Below the pieces are notes generated by a model. The model was not told where the DNA came from. It searched no databases and was given only the letters and a program-made list of their open reading frames with translations. Source: Polaribacter sp. HaHaR_3_91 (GTDB lineage Bacteria; Bacteroidota; Bacteroidia; Flavobacteriales; Flavobacteriaceae). Taken from it: DNA of 64,000 bases. The stretch covers positions 1,391,001 to 1,455,000 of the forward strand of contig NZ_CP058986.1 of the NCBI RefSeq assembly GCF_019278525.1. Direction: 5' to 3'. The position numbers and the translations under genes are program-made. Shown here piece by piece: positions 27,967 through 37,204 of the stretch (the first letter of the stretch is position 1; each line of letters starts with the position of its first letter).

Positions 27967-29406
27967 CTACCTATATTGAGCATAGATAACTTTTGTTTGT
28001 AAATATTCTTCCATTCCATGTTTACCATCTGCACCACCTAAACCAGATTTTTTCCAACCAGCGTGGAAACCTTGAATTGCTTCAAAATGCTCTCTGTTAA
28101 TGTACGTTTCTCCGTATTGTAATTCTTCTGCAGCATGCATTACTTTGTTAAAGTTTTCTGAGAATATAGATGATGTTAATCCAAATTCACAGTCATTTGC
28201 TAAAGCAATTGCTTCGTCAAGAGTACTAAATTTCATCACAGGTAAAACTGGTCCGAAAACTTCTTCTTGAATAATTTGCATGTTTTGAGTTACGTTGGTT
28301 AATAAAGTTGGTTGGTAAAAATAACCTTTATCAAATCCAGGAGTTCTAGTTCCTCCTACAACAACTTCTGCACCTTCTTTTTTAGCATATTCTACCATTT
28401 CAGAAACTTTATCCAATTGCGCTTTAGAAACCAAAGCACTCATATCTGGGTTATTCTCAGAAAAAGCATCTTCTACTTTTAAAGTTTTCATTTTTGCTGC
28501 AACCATATCTAAAAATTGATCATGTATAGACTCTTCTACATATAAACGTTCTGCACAGTTACATACTTGTCCGCTAAAGGTAATTCTAGAAGTAACAACA
28601 GCATTAACAGCCAATTCTAAATTAGCATCTGCACATACAATAGCTGGCGCTTTACCACCTAACTCTAAAGAAACTTTAGTAATGTTTTTAGATGCAGCTT
28701 CCATAACCATTTGACCAGCACCAACACTACCTGTTAAGCTAATAATACCAGTAATAGGACTTTTAGAAAGTGCATTACCAACAATACTACCTTTACCACA
28801 AACATAGTTTAATACACCTGCAGGAAGTTGTATTGCTTCTATTAATTTAGCAAATGCCATTACCGTATTTGGTGCAATAGAACTTGGGTTTATTACACAT
28901 GTATTTCCGGTAATTAAAGAACCAGCAACTTTTCTAGCCATTACAAAGAACGGAAAGTTCCAAGGCAAAATACCTACAGCAACACCAATAGGTGCTTTGT
29001 GTAAAAAGATATGCTCTTTAGCACGGTCACTTTGTATAATTTCTCCTTCTATTCTTCTTGCAAAACCTGCATAATAGTCAAAGTAATCTGCGGTAACATC
29101 AATTTCTACTTGTGCTAAACCCATTACTTTTGCTTGCTCTGCTGCTAACGTTTTTGCCAAGAAAATTCTATTCTCACGAATTACATTAGCCATTTTATTT
29201 AAATAGTTAGCTCTTTGAATTGCTGGAAGAGATTTCCATGCATGTTGAGAAGCTTGTGCTGCTTCTAAAGCTAATTGAGCATCCTTTACACTTCCAATAG
29301 GCATTAAAGCTAACACCTCTTCGGTACAAGGATTTAAAATTTCAATTACTTCTGTAGAGGTAGATTTTACAAATTTTCCGTTGATATACTGTTCAAATTG
29401 CTGCAT
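27967..29406 (-). CDS. aldA: Aldehyde dehydrogenase, lactaldehyde-dehydrogenase type
   Basis: A 479-aa NAD(P)-dependent aldehyde dehydrogenase. Asn150 is in PWNFPFF, Glu248 in LELGGKAP, and the catalytic Cys is 282 in GQVCNC. The sequence is closest in feel to AldA, which oxidises L-lactaldehyde to L-lactate. The neighbours (FucP-like symporter, L-lactate dehydrogenase, LutABC) support that substrate. Glycolaldehyde is a common alternative. A weak minus-strand -7 box lies about 105 bp upstream. Confidence 0.85.
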   Translation of the reverse strand: MQQFEQYINGKFVKSTSTEVIEILNPCTEEVLALMPIGSVKDAQLALEAAQASQHAWKSLPAIQRANYLNKMANVIRENRIFLAKTLAAEQAKVMGLAQVEIDVTADYFDYYAGFARRIEGEIIQSDRAKEHIFLHKAPIGVAVGILPWNFPFFVMARKVAGSLITGNTCVINPSSIAPNTVMAFAKLIEAIQLPAGVLNYVCGKGSIVGNALSKSPITGIISLTGSVGAGQMVMEAASKNITKVSLELGGKAPAIVCADANLELAVNAVVTSRITFSGQVCNCAERLYVEESIHDQFLDMVAAKMKTLKVEDAFSENNPDMSALVSKAQLDKVSEMVEYAKKEGAEVVVGGTRTPGFDKGYFYQPTLLTNVTQNMQIIQEEVFGPVLPVMKFSTLDEAIALANDCEFGLTSSIFSENFNKVMHAAEELQYGETYINREHFEAIQGFHAGWKKSGLGGADGKHGMEEYLQTKVIYAQYR

Positions 29407-29848
29407 AAAATATTTTTTAGTTAATTGTTTTTATATTAAATGAAGTCAAAAAAATAAGATAATTTTTAAGCTTCTTCTGCTACTAACATATTGGTCATAA
29501 AAGACATTAAGCAAACTTATAAATATAACTGAGTAAAATTTTATCCATAATATGCAATAATATGTATAATTTAAACATAAGTATATTTAAAAAGGTGTAA
29601 TAACCCTATAATAATTACTTGTAGAGATGTTTTTTTGTGAATATTATAAAGTTGATTTTGTGTATGTTCTATGAATGTTTTTGTCTGAATTGTGTTTTTA
29701 GTTTAAATTAATATGTTACAATGTAATTCCAATTATTTATAGATAATAAAATGTGTCGAGATCATTTTTTTCTATTTTATTGATGATACTTATTCTAATT
29801 GAGAGCCTTCTTTTAAAATGTTTAATTGTTTAGTAACTATCAATTTTC
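29407..29848. other. 442-bp intergenic region upstream of aldA
   Basis: Very AT-rich, with no open frame of note. On the minus strand TAAGTTTG (29512-29519) fits the -7 consensus and would give a leader of about 100 bases for aldA. No matching -33 TTG and no clear palindrome is visible. The rest holds nothing I recognise. Confidence 0.4.
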
Positions 29849-30727
29849 TTATATAGAAGTCCAATCTAAGGTAGCATAATGGTTTTTTAGATATGCTTTT
29901 ACAATCGCAATATCATCTTTAGAAGATAAATCTGGTACGTGTTCCGAAAGCGGAATTCCTACAACTTTATTTATAGTTTCTGTAATGTAATTTAAAAGAG
30001 AGCTTTGCATTTCTTTTTCATTTCTAATAGGGTGCACGGGACAATTTTTTAAAAATGGATAAAATTCTTTGCCATCAAATTTAAAAATATTCATACTCAC
30101 TCTTAGCTTTCCGTCTCTGTCATAAAAATTAGGCACCTCTTCTTTCGAAGGTTTTTCAAGAATGTTGATGAGGTTATTTTCAGCATCTAATTTTGTCAAT
30201 GCAAATTTAGAAATTCGTTCTAACGGAAATTCTAAAGCATCTCTATTATAACTTATAAAAGCATTTTTGTGTTCAGTTTTTCTTAATGTATAAAGTGCTT
30301 CTGTAGAGTATAAATTATCGCTATTACAAACCGTATAAAATTGATTATTCAATTGGGGAAATTGTTCTACAGCTTGTAAAAGTGCGTCTGCAGTACCAAA
30401 AGGTTTTTCTCTGTTTTTAGGAACATACTGTATTGGAAAAGAAATGTTTAATCCGTTAAAATCGTTATTTTTATCTTTACTACCGTAGAACTCTTTAAAC
30501 AAACCTCCTTTTTCATTGATAACAATATAGATGTTTTTGTAACCCGCTTTTTTTGCATTATATAACAGATAATCTAATACCGGTCTCCCTGTTTTATCTA
30601 AGCTAATTAAACTTTTACTTCTGTTGTTAGCTTGTGCAGTTTCAATAGAATCTATGGTTTTAGAAGTTGCTGGTTTCTTCATTCTAGAAGAGGCTCCGCC
30701 AGCTAATATTATCAAGTTATTGTGCAT
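29849..30727 (-). CDS. NTP-transferase-fold nucleotidyltransferase
   Basis: A 292-aa protein with the nucleotide-binding start LIILAGGASSRM and a later metal-binding-type CNSDNLYS. This is the layout of sugar-1-phosphate nucleotidyltransferases and MobA-like enzymes. GKPFGTADALLQ-like sequence (EKPFGTADAL) suits a sugar-nucleotide pyrophosphorylase. It lies alone, 442 bp from the dehydrogenase locus and divergent from the AlkB-like gene. The sugar and nucleotide cannot be assigned. Confidence 0.8.
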   Translation of the reverse strand: MHNNLIILAGGASSRMKKPATSKTIDSIETAQANNRSKSLISLDKTGRPVLDYLLYNAKKAGYKNIYIVINEKGGLFKEFYGSKDKNNDFNGLNISFPIQYVPKNREKPFGTADALLQAVEQFPQLNNQFYTVCNSDNLYSTEALYTLRKTEHKNAFISYNRDALEFPLERISKFALTKLDAENNLINILEKPSKEEVPNFYDRDGKLRVSMNIFKFDGKEFYPFLKNCPVHPIRNEKEMQSSLLNYITETINKVVGIPLSEHVPDLSSKDDIAIVKAYLKNHYATLDWTSI

Positions 30728-30797
30728 GTAAATTATTGGTTTTCTTTTTTGACTTTTTAAAAGTAATCAATTCAAGTTAAAATTGTATTTTTATTTC

Positions 30798-31400
30798 ATG
30801 GATTTATTTTCTTCAGAAACAATACAAAATATTTTACCTTATGATGGAGTTACAAATTATCACGGAATAATTCTGGATAAAAAACAATGTGCGTTTTATT
30901 ATCAGAAATTAATGGAAACCATTAACTTTAAAAATGATGAAGCAATTATTTTTGGTAAAAAGATATTGACCAAAAGAAAAGTAGCTTGGTACGGAGAGTC
31001 TGAATATTCGTATACCTATTCTAAGATAACAAAAACCGCCAATATTTTTACAAAAGAATTGTTAGCTCTTAAAGAAATCGTAGAGCAGGAGAGTGGTGAA
31101 ACGTATAATTCTTGCTTGTTAAATTTATACCATTCTGGTGATGAAGGAATGGCGTATCATTCCGATGGAGAAAAAATGCTAAAGGAAAACGGAGCTATTG
31201 CTTCTTTATCTTTAGGAGCAGATCGTAAGTTTTCTTTTAAACACAAAGAGAACAAACAAAGAATAGATATTATTCTAGAAAAAGGGAGTTTATTGGTTAT
31301 GAAAAAAGGAACACAAACCAATTGGCTACACAGATTACCACCAACCAAAAAGGTAAATTCACCTAGAATTAATTTAACTTTTAGAACAATAGAATTGTAA
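30798..31400 (+). CDS. AlkB-like 2-oxoglutarate/Fe(II) dioxygenase
   Basis: A 200-aa enzyme of the AlkB family, which repairs alkylated bases by oxidative demethylation. Iron ligands are His121 and Asp123 (YHSDGE) and His178 (LHRLPP). 2-oxoglutarate is held by Arg190 and Arg196 (SPRINLTFR). A TTG at 30783 could also start the frame, but the ATG at 30798 gives the usual N-terminus (MDLFSSE). The gene is convergent with the response-regulator gene, 2 bp between stops. Confidence 0.9.
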   Translation: MDLFSSETIQNILPYDGVTNYHGIILDKKQCAFYYQKLMETINFKNDEAIIFGKKILTKRKVAWYGESEYSYTYSKITKTANIFTKELLALKEIVEQESGETYNSCLLNLYHSGDEGMAYHSDGEKMLKENGAIASLSLGADRKFSFKHKENKQRIDIILEKGSLLVMKKGTQTNWLHRLPPTKKVNSPRINLTFRTIEL

Positions 31401-31402
31401 TA

Positions 31403-32110
31403 TTAATTATCAATTTTTTTGATAAAATCGTCTCTATAATTTAATCCAATAGGTATCCAGTTATTATCAATAATAATTCTATTTCTTTGCACAGAATAAA
31501 TGTGTTTTATAGAAACAATGTAGGATTTATGAACACGGATAAAATTCACTTTACCTAATTTTTCTTCAAAACTTTTAAGACTGCTAAGTGTTAATATAGG
31601 TTTTTCTCTATGGGTATGAATTTTAATATAATCTTTTAACGACTCTATATATTTTATGTCTGCTAAGTTTATTTTTAAATTCTCATATTCAGATTTTACA
31701 AAAATAAACTCAGGAGTTGTTTCTAAGGTTGTAACAAGTGTTTCTTCTTCCGTTTTAGACTTCAATAAACTTTGTGCTCTTGTTGCCGCTTTTAAAAAAC
31801 GATGAAAAGGAATCGGTTTTACTAGGTAATCGATGGCATTTAAGTTAAAACCTTCCACGGCATAGTGCGAGTATGCAGTTGTAAAGATAAATAGTGGTTT
31901 GTTGTCTAAAGATTTTATAAAATCGATACCAGAAAAATCTGGCATTTCTATATCAGAAAAAATTAAATCTATTTTTTGTGATTGTAAAATAGTTGTTGCT
32001 TCAAATCCACTAGAGCAAGAACCTATTAATTCTAAAAACGGAACTTTAGAAATAAAGTCTTCTAATAATTCTAATGCTAGCGGTTCATCATCAATAATTA
32101 TACACTTCAT
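31403..32110 (-). CDS. LytTR-family response regulator
   Basis: A 235-aa two-component regulator. The receiver domain has the acidic pocket Asp7/Asp8, the phospho-acceptor Asp53 (FSDIEMPDFSG) and a Lys in YLVKPIPF. The C-terminal LytTR DNA-binding domain (about residues 135-235) has FIFVKSEY, IKYIESLKDYIKIHT and FIRVHKSYIV. The partner sensor gene lies 3 bp upstream, so they are co-expressed. The target genes are unknown; a Kelch lipoprotein gene lies just upstream of the pair. Confidence 0.93.
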   Translation of the reverse strand: MKCIIIDDEPLALELLEDFISKVPFLELIGSCSSGFEATTILQSQKIDLIFSDIEMPDFSGIDFIKSLDNKPLFIFTTAYSHYAVEGFNLNAIDYLVKPIPFHRFLKAATRAQSLLKSKTEEETLVTTLETTPEFIFVKSEYENLKINLADIKYIESLKDYIKIHTHREKPILTLSSLKSFEEKLGKVNFIRVHKSYIVSIKHIYSVQRNRIIIDNNWIPIGLNYRDDFIKKIDN

Positions 32111-32113
32111 TTT

Positions 32114-33157
32114 TTATTTTTTTAAGTTGATTTTTAGATTTACTTCAAATGATTTTTTAGTATTCGTAATCTCTAAAGTATGCGCGTTTGGGTACAATAA
32201 ATTCAATCTGTTTTGTATGTTTTCTAAACCAATACCAGAGTCTTTGTTTAAGGCGTTTTGTAGTGATGATAAATTATAAACATTTAAATGTAATTGATCA
32301 TCATTGGTAGAAATTTTAATAGTAATATCTGTTTTTCCTTTATAATCTGTTCCGTATTTAAATGCGTTTTCTATAAAAGAAATAAGTAGTAGAGGTTCTA
32401 TTCTGTAGTTTAAATTTCCATGCACGTTTATTTTTACACCACTAGAATCCTTTAATCGTAATAACTGTAAAGAGATATAATTTTTTATGTATTCTATTTC
32501 TTTTTCTAGGCATATATAGTTTTCATTGGCCTCATAAATCATATATCGCATGAGTTCCGAAAGAGTTACAATGGCAACGGTAGTGTCATCAGATTTCTTA
32601 TTAGCTAAAGAATAAATACTATTTAATGTATTGAATAAAAAATGAGGATTTAACTGTGCTTTTAAAAATGATAATTCAGAATTTACTTTTTGAGAAGCGG
32701 CAATAGTTCGTTCTTTTTCAGATTTATACCATTCTGCAACTAGCTTTACACAAGTACTTAAAGCAAAAAATATCAGCAGTAAAATAGGTGGTCTTAAATT
32801 GAAATTACTTTCTCTAGGTCCTCTAAATTTAGGATTAAATTGGCCTTCCGGAAAAGGTGGTCTTAAAGAAAATTTTAAACAGAATTTTATTATAAAAGTT
32901 ATAGAAAATATAATTCCTAATGAAATTAGAAGGTATAAAATAATTTTTTTATTCAGTAAAAATTTAGGGATTAACACTAAATAATTCAAATAAAAAACAG
33001 CAATAAAAGTGAAGTTTAAAATATAAAACTCATTCGGAATTGTGCTTAGTCTAGCATAAGACTGAATGGCGGTTATCACCAAAAAGAAAATCCATATAAG
33101 ACAATGGACAATTATTATGGTGTTATTTTTTTTTAATAAAGGACTCAATGTTTTCAT
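32114..33157 (-). CDS. LytS-type sensor histidine kinase
   Basis: A 347-aa membrane histidine kinase with four hydrophobic helices (about residues 12-30, 45-63, 72-92 and 124-140). A proline-rich loop with PPFPEGQ lies between the third and fourth. The His-kinase domain (PF06580 type) has phospho-acceptor His172 in LNPHFLFNTLNS. The ATPase part has PLLLISFIENAFKYG and GIGLENIQNRL. There is no periplasmic sensor domain of size, so it probably senses a membrane or intramembrane signal. Confidence 0.92.
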   Translation of the reverse strand: MKTLSPLLKKNNTIIIVHCLIWIFFLVITAIQSYARLSTIPNEFYILNFTFIAVFYLNYLVLIPKFLLNKKIILYLLISLGIIFSITFIIKFCLKFSLRPPFPEGQFNPKFRGPRESNFNLRPPILLLIFFALSTCVKLVAEWYKSEKERTIAASQKVNSELSFLKAQLNPHFLFNTLNSIYSLANKKSDDTTVAIVTLSELMRYMIYEANENYICLEKEIEYIKNYISLQLLRLKDSSGVKINVHGNLNYRIEPLLLISFIENAFKYGTDYKGKTDITIKISTNDDQLHLNVYNLSSLQNALNKDSGIGLENIQNRLNLLYPNAHTLEITNTKKSFEVNLKINLKK

Positions 33158-33226
33158 TATTTAACAAATGCAAAATTATATGAGACGTTTCTTAAAACTC
33201 TCCCAATAAACTGTTGTTTTTATCAC

Positions 33227-33279
33227 AAAAAAGGTTGAAAATTAAGTTACTAGGAATAAGTAGCTTAATTTTCAACCTT
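33227..33279 (-). terminator. Terminator of the Kelch gene
   Basis: AAGGTTGAAAATTAAG (33231-33246) pairs over 16 bp with CTTAATTTTCAACCTT (33264-33279). On the minus strand it is followed by T6. Confidence 0.85.
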
Positions 33280-33305
33280 AAATATATTTTTAAAAGTAAG
33301 AAGTG

Positions 33306-34331
33306 TTAATCATCTTCATTTTCTAATTCATAAGGTCTAAACTCCCAAACATCATCAAAATAATAACTACCGCTTCTACCCATTAATACAAATGCTTTTG
33401 TATCAAAAGTAAAAGTAGATGCGTTTTGTCTTGCAGATCCTTCAAATACAGGTAATTCTTCCCAAGTATCTGTTGCAGGGCTATATTCCCAAGCATTGGT
33501 GTTGATAGAACCAGCAATACCAGTAGTTACATATCCTTTTCCGTCTAAAGAAAATGCTGCACCACTGCTTAAAAGAATGCTATAATCGTCATCATCATCT
33601 TCGTCATCATCTAAATCTGTTAAACGTGTCCAGGTAGTTCCGTTAAAAGCATAAAAATCTTCTTCGTAACCACCATTATGAATTCCTAAACCAATATAAG
33701 CAACATCATCTATAGTAAAAACAGAGGCATTCTGACGCTTTTGTCCACCAAAACCTACAGATTGTTCCCAAGTATTAGAAGCAACATCGTATTTCCAAAA
33801 ATCTTTTTGCTCACTACCATCATACCCGGTTCCAATATATCCATCATTACCAATAGCAAAACCAATAGCACCATATCTTGCAGTACCTTCAAAATCTGCT
33901 TTTTGAGTCCAAGTGTCAGACGTTGGGTCATATTCCCAAAAATCATTTAATTTATCTACACCGTCATAACCAGTACCTAAATATCCTTTACCGTTTATAG
34001 TAAAACCAACAGCACCACTTCTTGCAGTACCAGGAAATGCAGCTTTCTTTACCCAGTAATCACTATCAGAATTATACTCCCAAGTATCAGCTAAATAATC
34101 ATCACCATCATAACCAGTTACTAAATACCCTTTAGAACCAATGGTAAAACTTACAGAATTCGCTCTAGAATCACCATCAAAAGTAGAACTCTCCACCCAG
34201 TTTCCGTACTCATCATCATCGTCATCATCACTACACCCTATAAAAAATAGAGACATTATTAATGTTGCTAAAAAGAGCATACTACTCCTTTGTATTAAAT
34301 TTGTTTTTCTCATTAGATTTAATTTATTCAT
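33306..34331 (-). CDS. Kelch-repeat surface lipoprotein
   Basis: A 341-aa lipoprotein (lipobox FFIGC, Cys at about residue 33) whose mature part is a Kelch beta-propeller of about six repeats of about 45-50 residues. Each contains GYLGTGYDG-like and DFWEYDPTSDTW-like blocks. The mature N-terminus is Cys-Ser-Asp6, matching the Ser-Asp-rich lipoprotein export signal described for Bacteroidota, so surface exposure is likely. A second Asp-rich run (DDDEDDDDD) breaks one blade. Met7 is an equally good start. Probably a binding protein. Confidence 0.85.
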   Translation of the reverse strand: MNKLNLMRKTNLIQRSSMLFLATLIMSLFFIGCSDDDDDDEYGNWVESSTFDGDSRANSVSFTIGSKGYLVTGYDGDDYLADTWEYNSDSDYWVKKAAFPGTARSGAVGFTINGKGYLGTGYDGVDKLNDFWEYDPTSDTWTQKADFEGTARYGAIGFAIGNDGYIGTGYDGSEQKDFWKYDVASNTWEQSVGFGGQKRQNASVFTIDDVAYIGLGIHNGGYEEDFYAFNGTTWTRLTDLDDDEDDDDDYSILLSSGAAFSLDGKGYVTTGIAGSINTNAWEYSPATDTWEELPVFEGSARQNASTFTFDTKAFVLMGRSGSYYFDDVWEFRPYELENEDD

Positions 34332-34539
34332 TTGCTTAATTATTAGGCAAACTTAAAAGCTAATAAATAGCTAACATTACAAAATAGACAAACAAGGGTA
34401 TTTTATAGATAAACATGTAAACCAAATGTTAATTTTCTTAAAAGGTGTTAATTATAGGGTTTAACGGTGTTTTTTAGTGGTAAGTCTATAAAAAAAGACT
34501 GTTTATATATTTTATGATTTCTGATGACGGCTCTCCTAA

Positions 34540-34547
34540 TATTTTTG
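34540..34547 (+). promoter_or_regulatory. -7 box before the DUF4270 gene
   Basis: TATTTTTG matches TAnnTTTG and ends 15 bp before the ATG, implying a very short leader. No TTG is visible at -33. Confidence 0.45.
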
Positions 34548-34561
34548 CTTGAAAAAGTAAA

Positions 34562-35881
34562 ATGAGGTATTTAATTTTTAGTATTATAGGTATGGTCTTT
34601 TTAGCGTCTTGCGCTACCGACGATACTACTTATGAAGTAGGAGGTGATTTTATTGAAAACACTATTCAGGTTAGAGTTTTAGATACATTTTCTATAAAAA
34701 CAGGGACTTTTAAATTAGATTCTATAATTACTTCTAACACTAATAGAATTTTAGTAGGTAATGTGGTAGATGAAAACTTGGGTACTTTATCTGCAAAATC
34801 TTATCTAGAATTAATAACCTCTAATTTTTCTATAAGTACAGATGCGGTGTATGATTCTATAGGGATGATTTTAAATTATGATAATTACTATTATGGAGAT
34901 ACTACAAAAGTACAAACCTATACACTACATAGAATTACAGAAACAGTAGAGCCAGAAGACGATGCTACTAGTTTTTATAATACATCTTCCTTAGAATACG
35001 ATGCTGCTATTTTAGGACAACTTTCATTTACGCCAAGACCTAATAAATCTACAGATTCTTTATTTGTTAAAATGGATGACGTTTTAGGAAAAGAAATTTT
35101 TGATAAAATTGTAGACAATGATATTAATAATACAGACGATTTTCTACAATATTTTAAAGGATTGGTAATTGCACCAGATACTTCTGTAAGTAGCCATGTT
35201 TTAGGTTTTAATGCACAAACTACAACAGGTACAGGGAATTCTATGATGCGATTGTATTATTCTATAAATGATGATGACAGTGAAGATAATGATTATTACA
35301 TAGATTTTGTAATTTCTTCAGCAGCACAGCAGTTTAATGAAATAAAATCAGATTTGTCTAGTACGGTTTTAGGTGATTTTGAAGATGGTGAAGAAATAAA
35401 ACTGAGTACAACTACAGATAATTTATTGTTTGCACAATCTGGAACAGGAATTACAGCGAGAATAGAGATGCCGTCTATTAAAAAACTTTCTGAATTGTAT
35501 GAAAATGCTGCTACTTTAAGTGCCGAATTAACCTTTAACCCGTTAAAAGGAAGTTATAGTGATGACAATCCGCTACCAGAATACTTGTCGGTTTATATTG
35601 TAGATCATAAAAATAGAATTATACAACAACTTACGGATATAGATGGTAATATAGCTTCTGCAATTTTAATAGAAGATACAGATGAATTTAATGAAGACAC
35701 TTATTACTACGTTAATTTAAGTGGATTTGTAGAGCAAATTTTATATTCAGACACCGATTTAAATTATGCCTTAATGATTCAGTCGGAAAACTATTCTAAA
35801 GAAGTAAATAACATTGTTATAGAAAATAACGCAAGTACTAATAGAGAAGTAAAGTTATCAGTAAAATATTTAAACTATTAA
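34562..35881 (+). CDS. DUF4270 lipoprotein
   Basis: A 439-aa lipoprotein (lipobox FLASC, Cys about residue 18) of the DUF4270 family found across Bacteroidota. Family features visible are the early YEVGGDFIENTIQVRVLDTFSI region (cited in part), the LVGNVVDENLG block and a C-terminal region of beta-strands with DLNYALMIQSENYS. Function is not established. The stop is 1 bp from the start of the outer-membrane protein gene, so the two are translated together and may form an envelope pair. Confidence 0.85.
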   Translation: MRYLIFSIIGMVFLASCATDDTTYEVGGDFIENTIQVRVLDTFSIKTGTFKLDSIITSNTNRILVGNVVDENLGTLSAKSYLELITSNFSISTDAVYDSIGMILNYDNYYYGDTTKVQTYTLHRITETVEPEDDATSFYNTSSLEYDAAILGQLSFTPRPNKSTDSLFVKMDDVLGKEIFDKIVDNDINNTDDFLQYFKGLVIAPDTSVSSHVLGFNAQTTTGTGNSMMRLYYSINDDDSEDNDYYIDFVISSAAQQFNEIKSDLSSTVLGDFEDGEEIKLSTTTDNLLFAQSGTGITARIEMPSIKKLSELYENAATLSAELTFNPLKGSYSDDNPLPEYLSVYIVDHKNRIIQQLTDIDGNIASAILIEDTDEFNEDTYYYVNLSGFVEQILYSDTDLNYALMIQSENYSKEVNNIVIENNASTNREVKLSVKYLNY

Positions 35882-35882
35882 G

Positions 35883-37127
35883 ATGAGAAAAAAGATATTA
35901 TTACTAGTATTAGTAGTTTCAGGACACGCTTTGTTTGCCCAAAGTAATACAAATACACCCTATTCATTATTTGGTTTAGGTGTAGAAAATAAAACAGCTA
36001 CAGGAGGTTTAACCGGTTTAGGAAACACAGGTATTGCACAAGCTAATCCGTTTGAAATAAATTTATTTAACCCAGCGAGTTTAAGTAGTATTTTACCAAA
36101 ATCTTTTTTATATGAATTTGGTTTAAATGGTACATATTCTACCTTACAAACAAATAGTGTTAGTGAAAGTAGTACCAATGGAAACATCTCTCACCTTGCT
36201 ATTGCGTTTCCTATAAAACAAGGTTGGGGTATGAGTATTGGTTTGCTTCCGTATACAAAAACAGGGTATAATATAGATGTAGAAAATGCTATTGAAGGTT
36301 CTGCAGATACTTATGTTACTAGAATTACAGGAGAAGGAGGTTTAAATAAATTTTATTTATCTACAGGTTTTAAAGTGATTAAAAATTTATCTTTAGGTGT
36401 AGATGTAGCTTTTCTTTTTGGGTCTATCAATCAAGAAAGTATAGCGTATACAGGTTCTTTAGTTTCTATCAGTGATCAAAATCATTACGGCGGAGTAAAA
36501 TTAAAAACCGGTCTTCAATATAAATTACCATCAATTAAAGGTTTAGAAAATACTATTGGAGCTACGTTAGAATTGCCTTCATCTTTAGGAGGAACACAAA
36601 CAAGAACATCTTATAAAACATCTTCTAACGGAACCTCAATAAGTATCGAAGAAGATGTAGAAAATGATTTAGAGAATTTTGAACTGCCATTTTCCTACGG
36701 AGTAGGACTTACTTCTGTGATCAATAAAAAAATTACAACAAGTTTAGATTACCGAAAATTACTTTGGAGCGATACTTCTCAACCGCAAAATAACGAAAGT
36801 TATGCAGACCAATCTATCTATGCTTTTGGAGTAGAATATGTGTCTACATCAACAAAATATAATTATTGGTCTAACGTAAAATATAGAGCAGGTATTAATT
36901 ATAATACAGGTTTTTTAAAAATTTCTAACCAACAAATAGATAGTTATTTTGTGTCTTTTGGACTAGGTTTACCAATGAAAAAATATAGTAATGATAATTT
37001 TAATATTTCTTATTCTTACGGTAGAGAAGGTACTTTAGATAGCAATTTAATTCAAGAAAACTTTCATAAAATTACTTTAAACCTAAACTTTGTTGGTCAA
37101 TGGTTTAATAAAAAGAAAATAGATTAA
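35883..37127 (+). CDS. Outer-membrane beta-barrel protein, FadL-like
   Basis: A 414-aa protein with a signal peptide ending LFAQ (about residue 20) and a mature part made of alternating beta-strands. N-terminal features are YSLFGLGVENKTATGG and the NPASLSSI motif, seen in Bacteroidota outer-membrane transporters of the FadL/PorV sort. It ends in a short NKKKID tail rather than the classical aromatic residue. It starts 1 bp after the DUF4270 gene. A transport role is inferred from fold only. Confidence 0.7.
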   Translation: MRKKILLLVLVVSGHALFAQSNTNTPYSLFGLGVENKTATGGLTGLGNTGIAQANPFEINLFNPASLSSILPKSFLYEFGLNGTYSTLQTNSVSESSTNGNISHLAIAFPIKQGWGMSIGLLPYTKTGYNIDVENAIEGSADTYVTRITGEGGLNKFYLSTGFKVIKNLSLGVDVAFLFGSINQESIAYTGSLVSISDQNHYGGVKLKTGLQYKLPSIKGLENTIGATLELPSSLGGTQTRTSYKTSSNGTSISIEEDVENDLENFELPFSYGVGLTSVINKKITTSLDYRKLLWSDTSQPQNNESYADQSIYAFGVEYVSTSTKYNYWSNVKYRAGINYNTGFLKISNQQIDSYFVSFGLGLPMKKYSNDNFNISYSYGREGTLDSNLIQENFHKITLNLNFVGQWFNKKKID

Positions 37128-37179
37128 ACAAATAGCTTTGTAATTTAAAATAAGTGCGGTAATCCCTTTAAATAATTTG

Positions 37180-37187
37180 TATTTTTG
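37180..37187 (+). promoter_or_regulatory. -7 box before the pseudouridine synthase gene
   Basis: TATTTTTG matches TAnnTTTG, 18 bp before the TTG start codon, and supports that start. No -33 TTG is visible. Confidence 0.5.
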
Positions 37188-37204
37188 CACAAAATTATTT
37201 TCTT

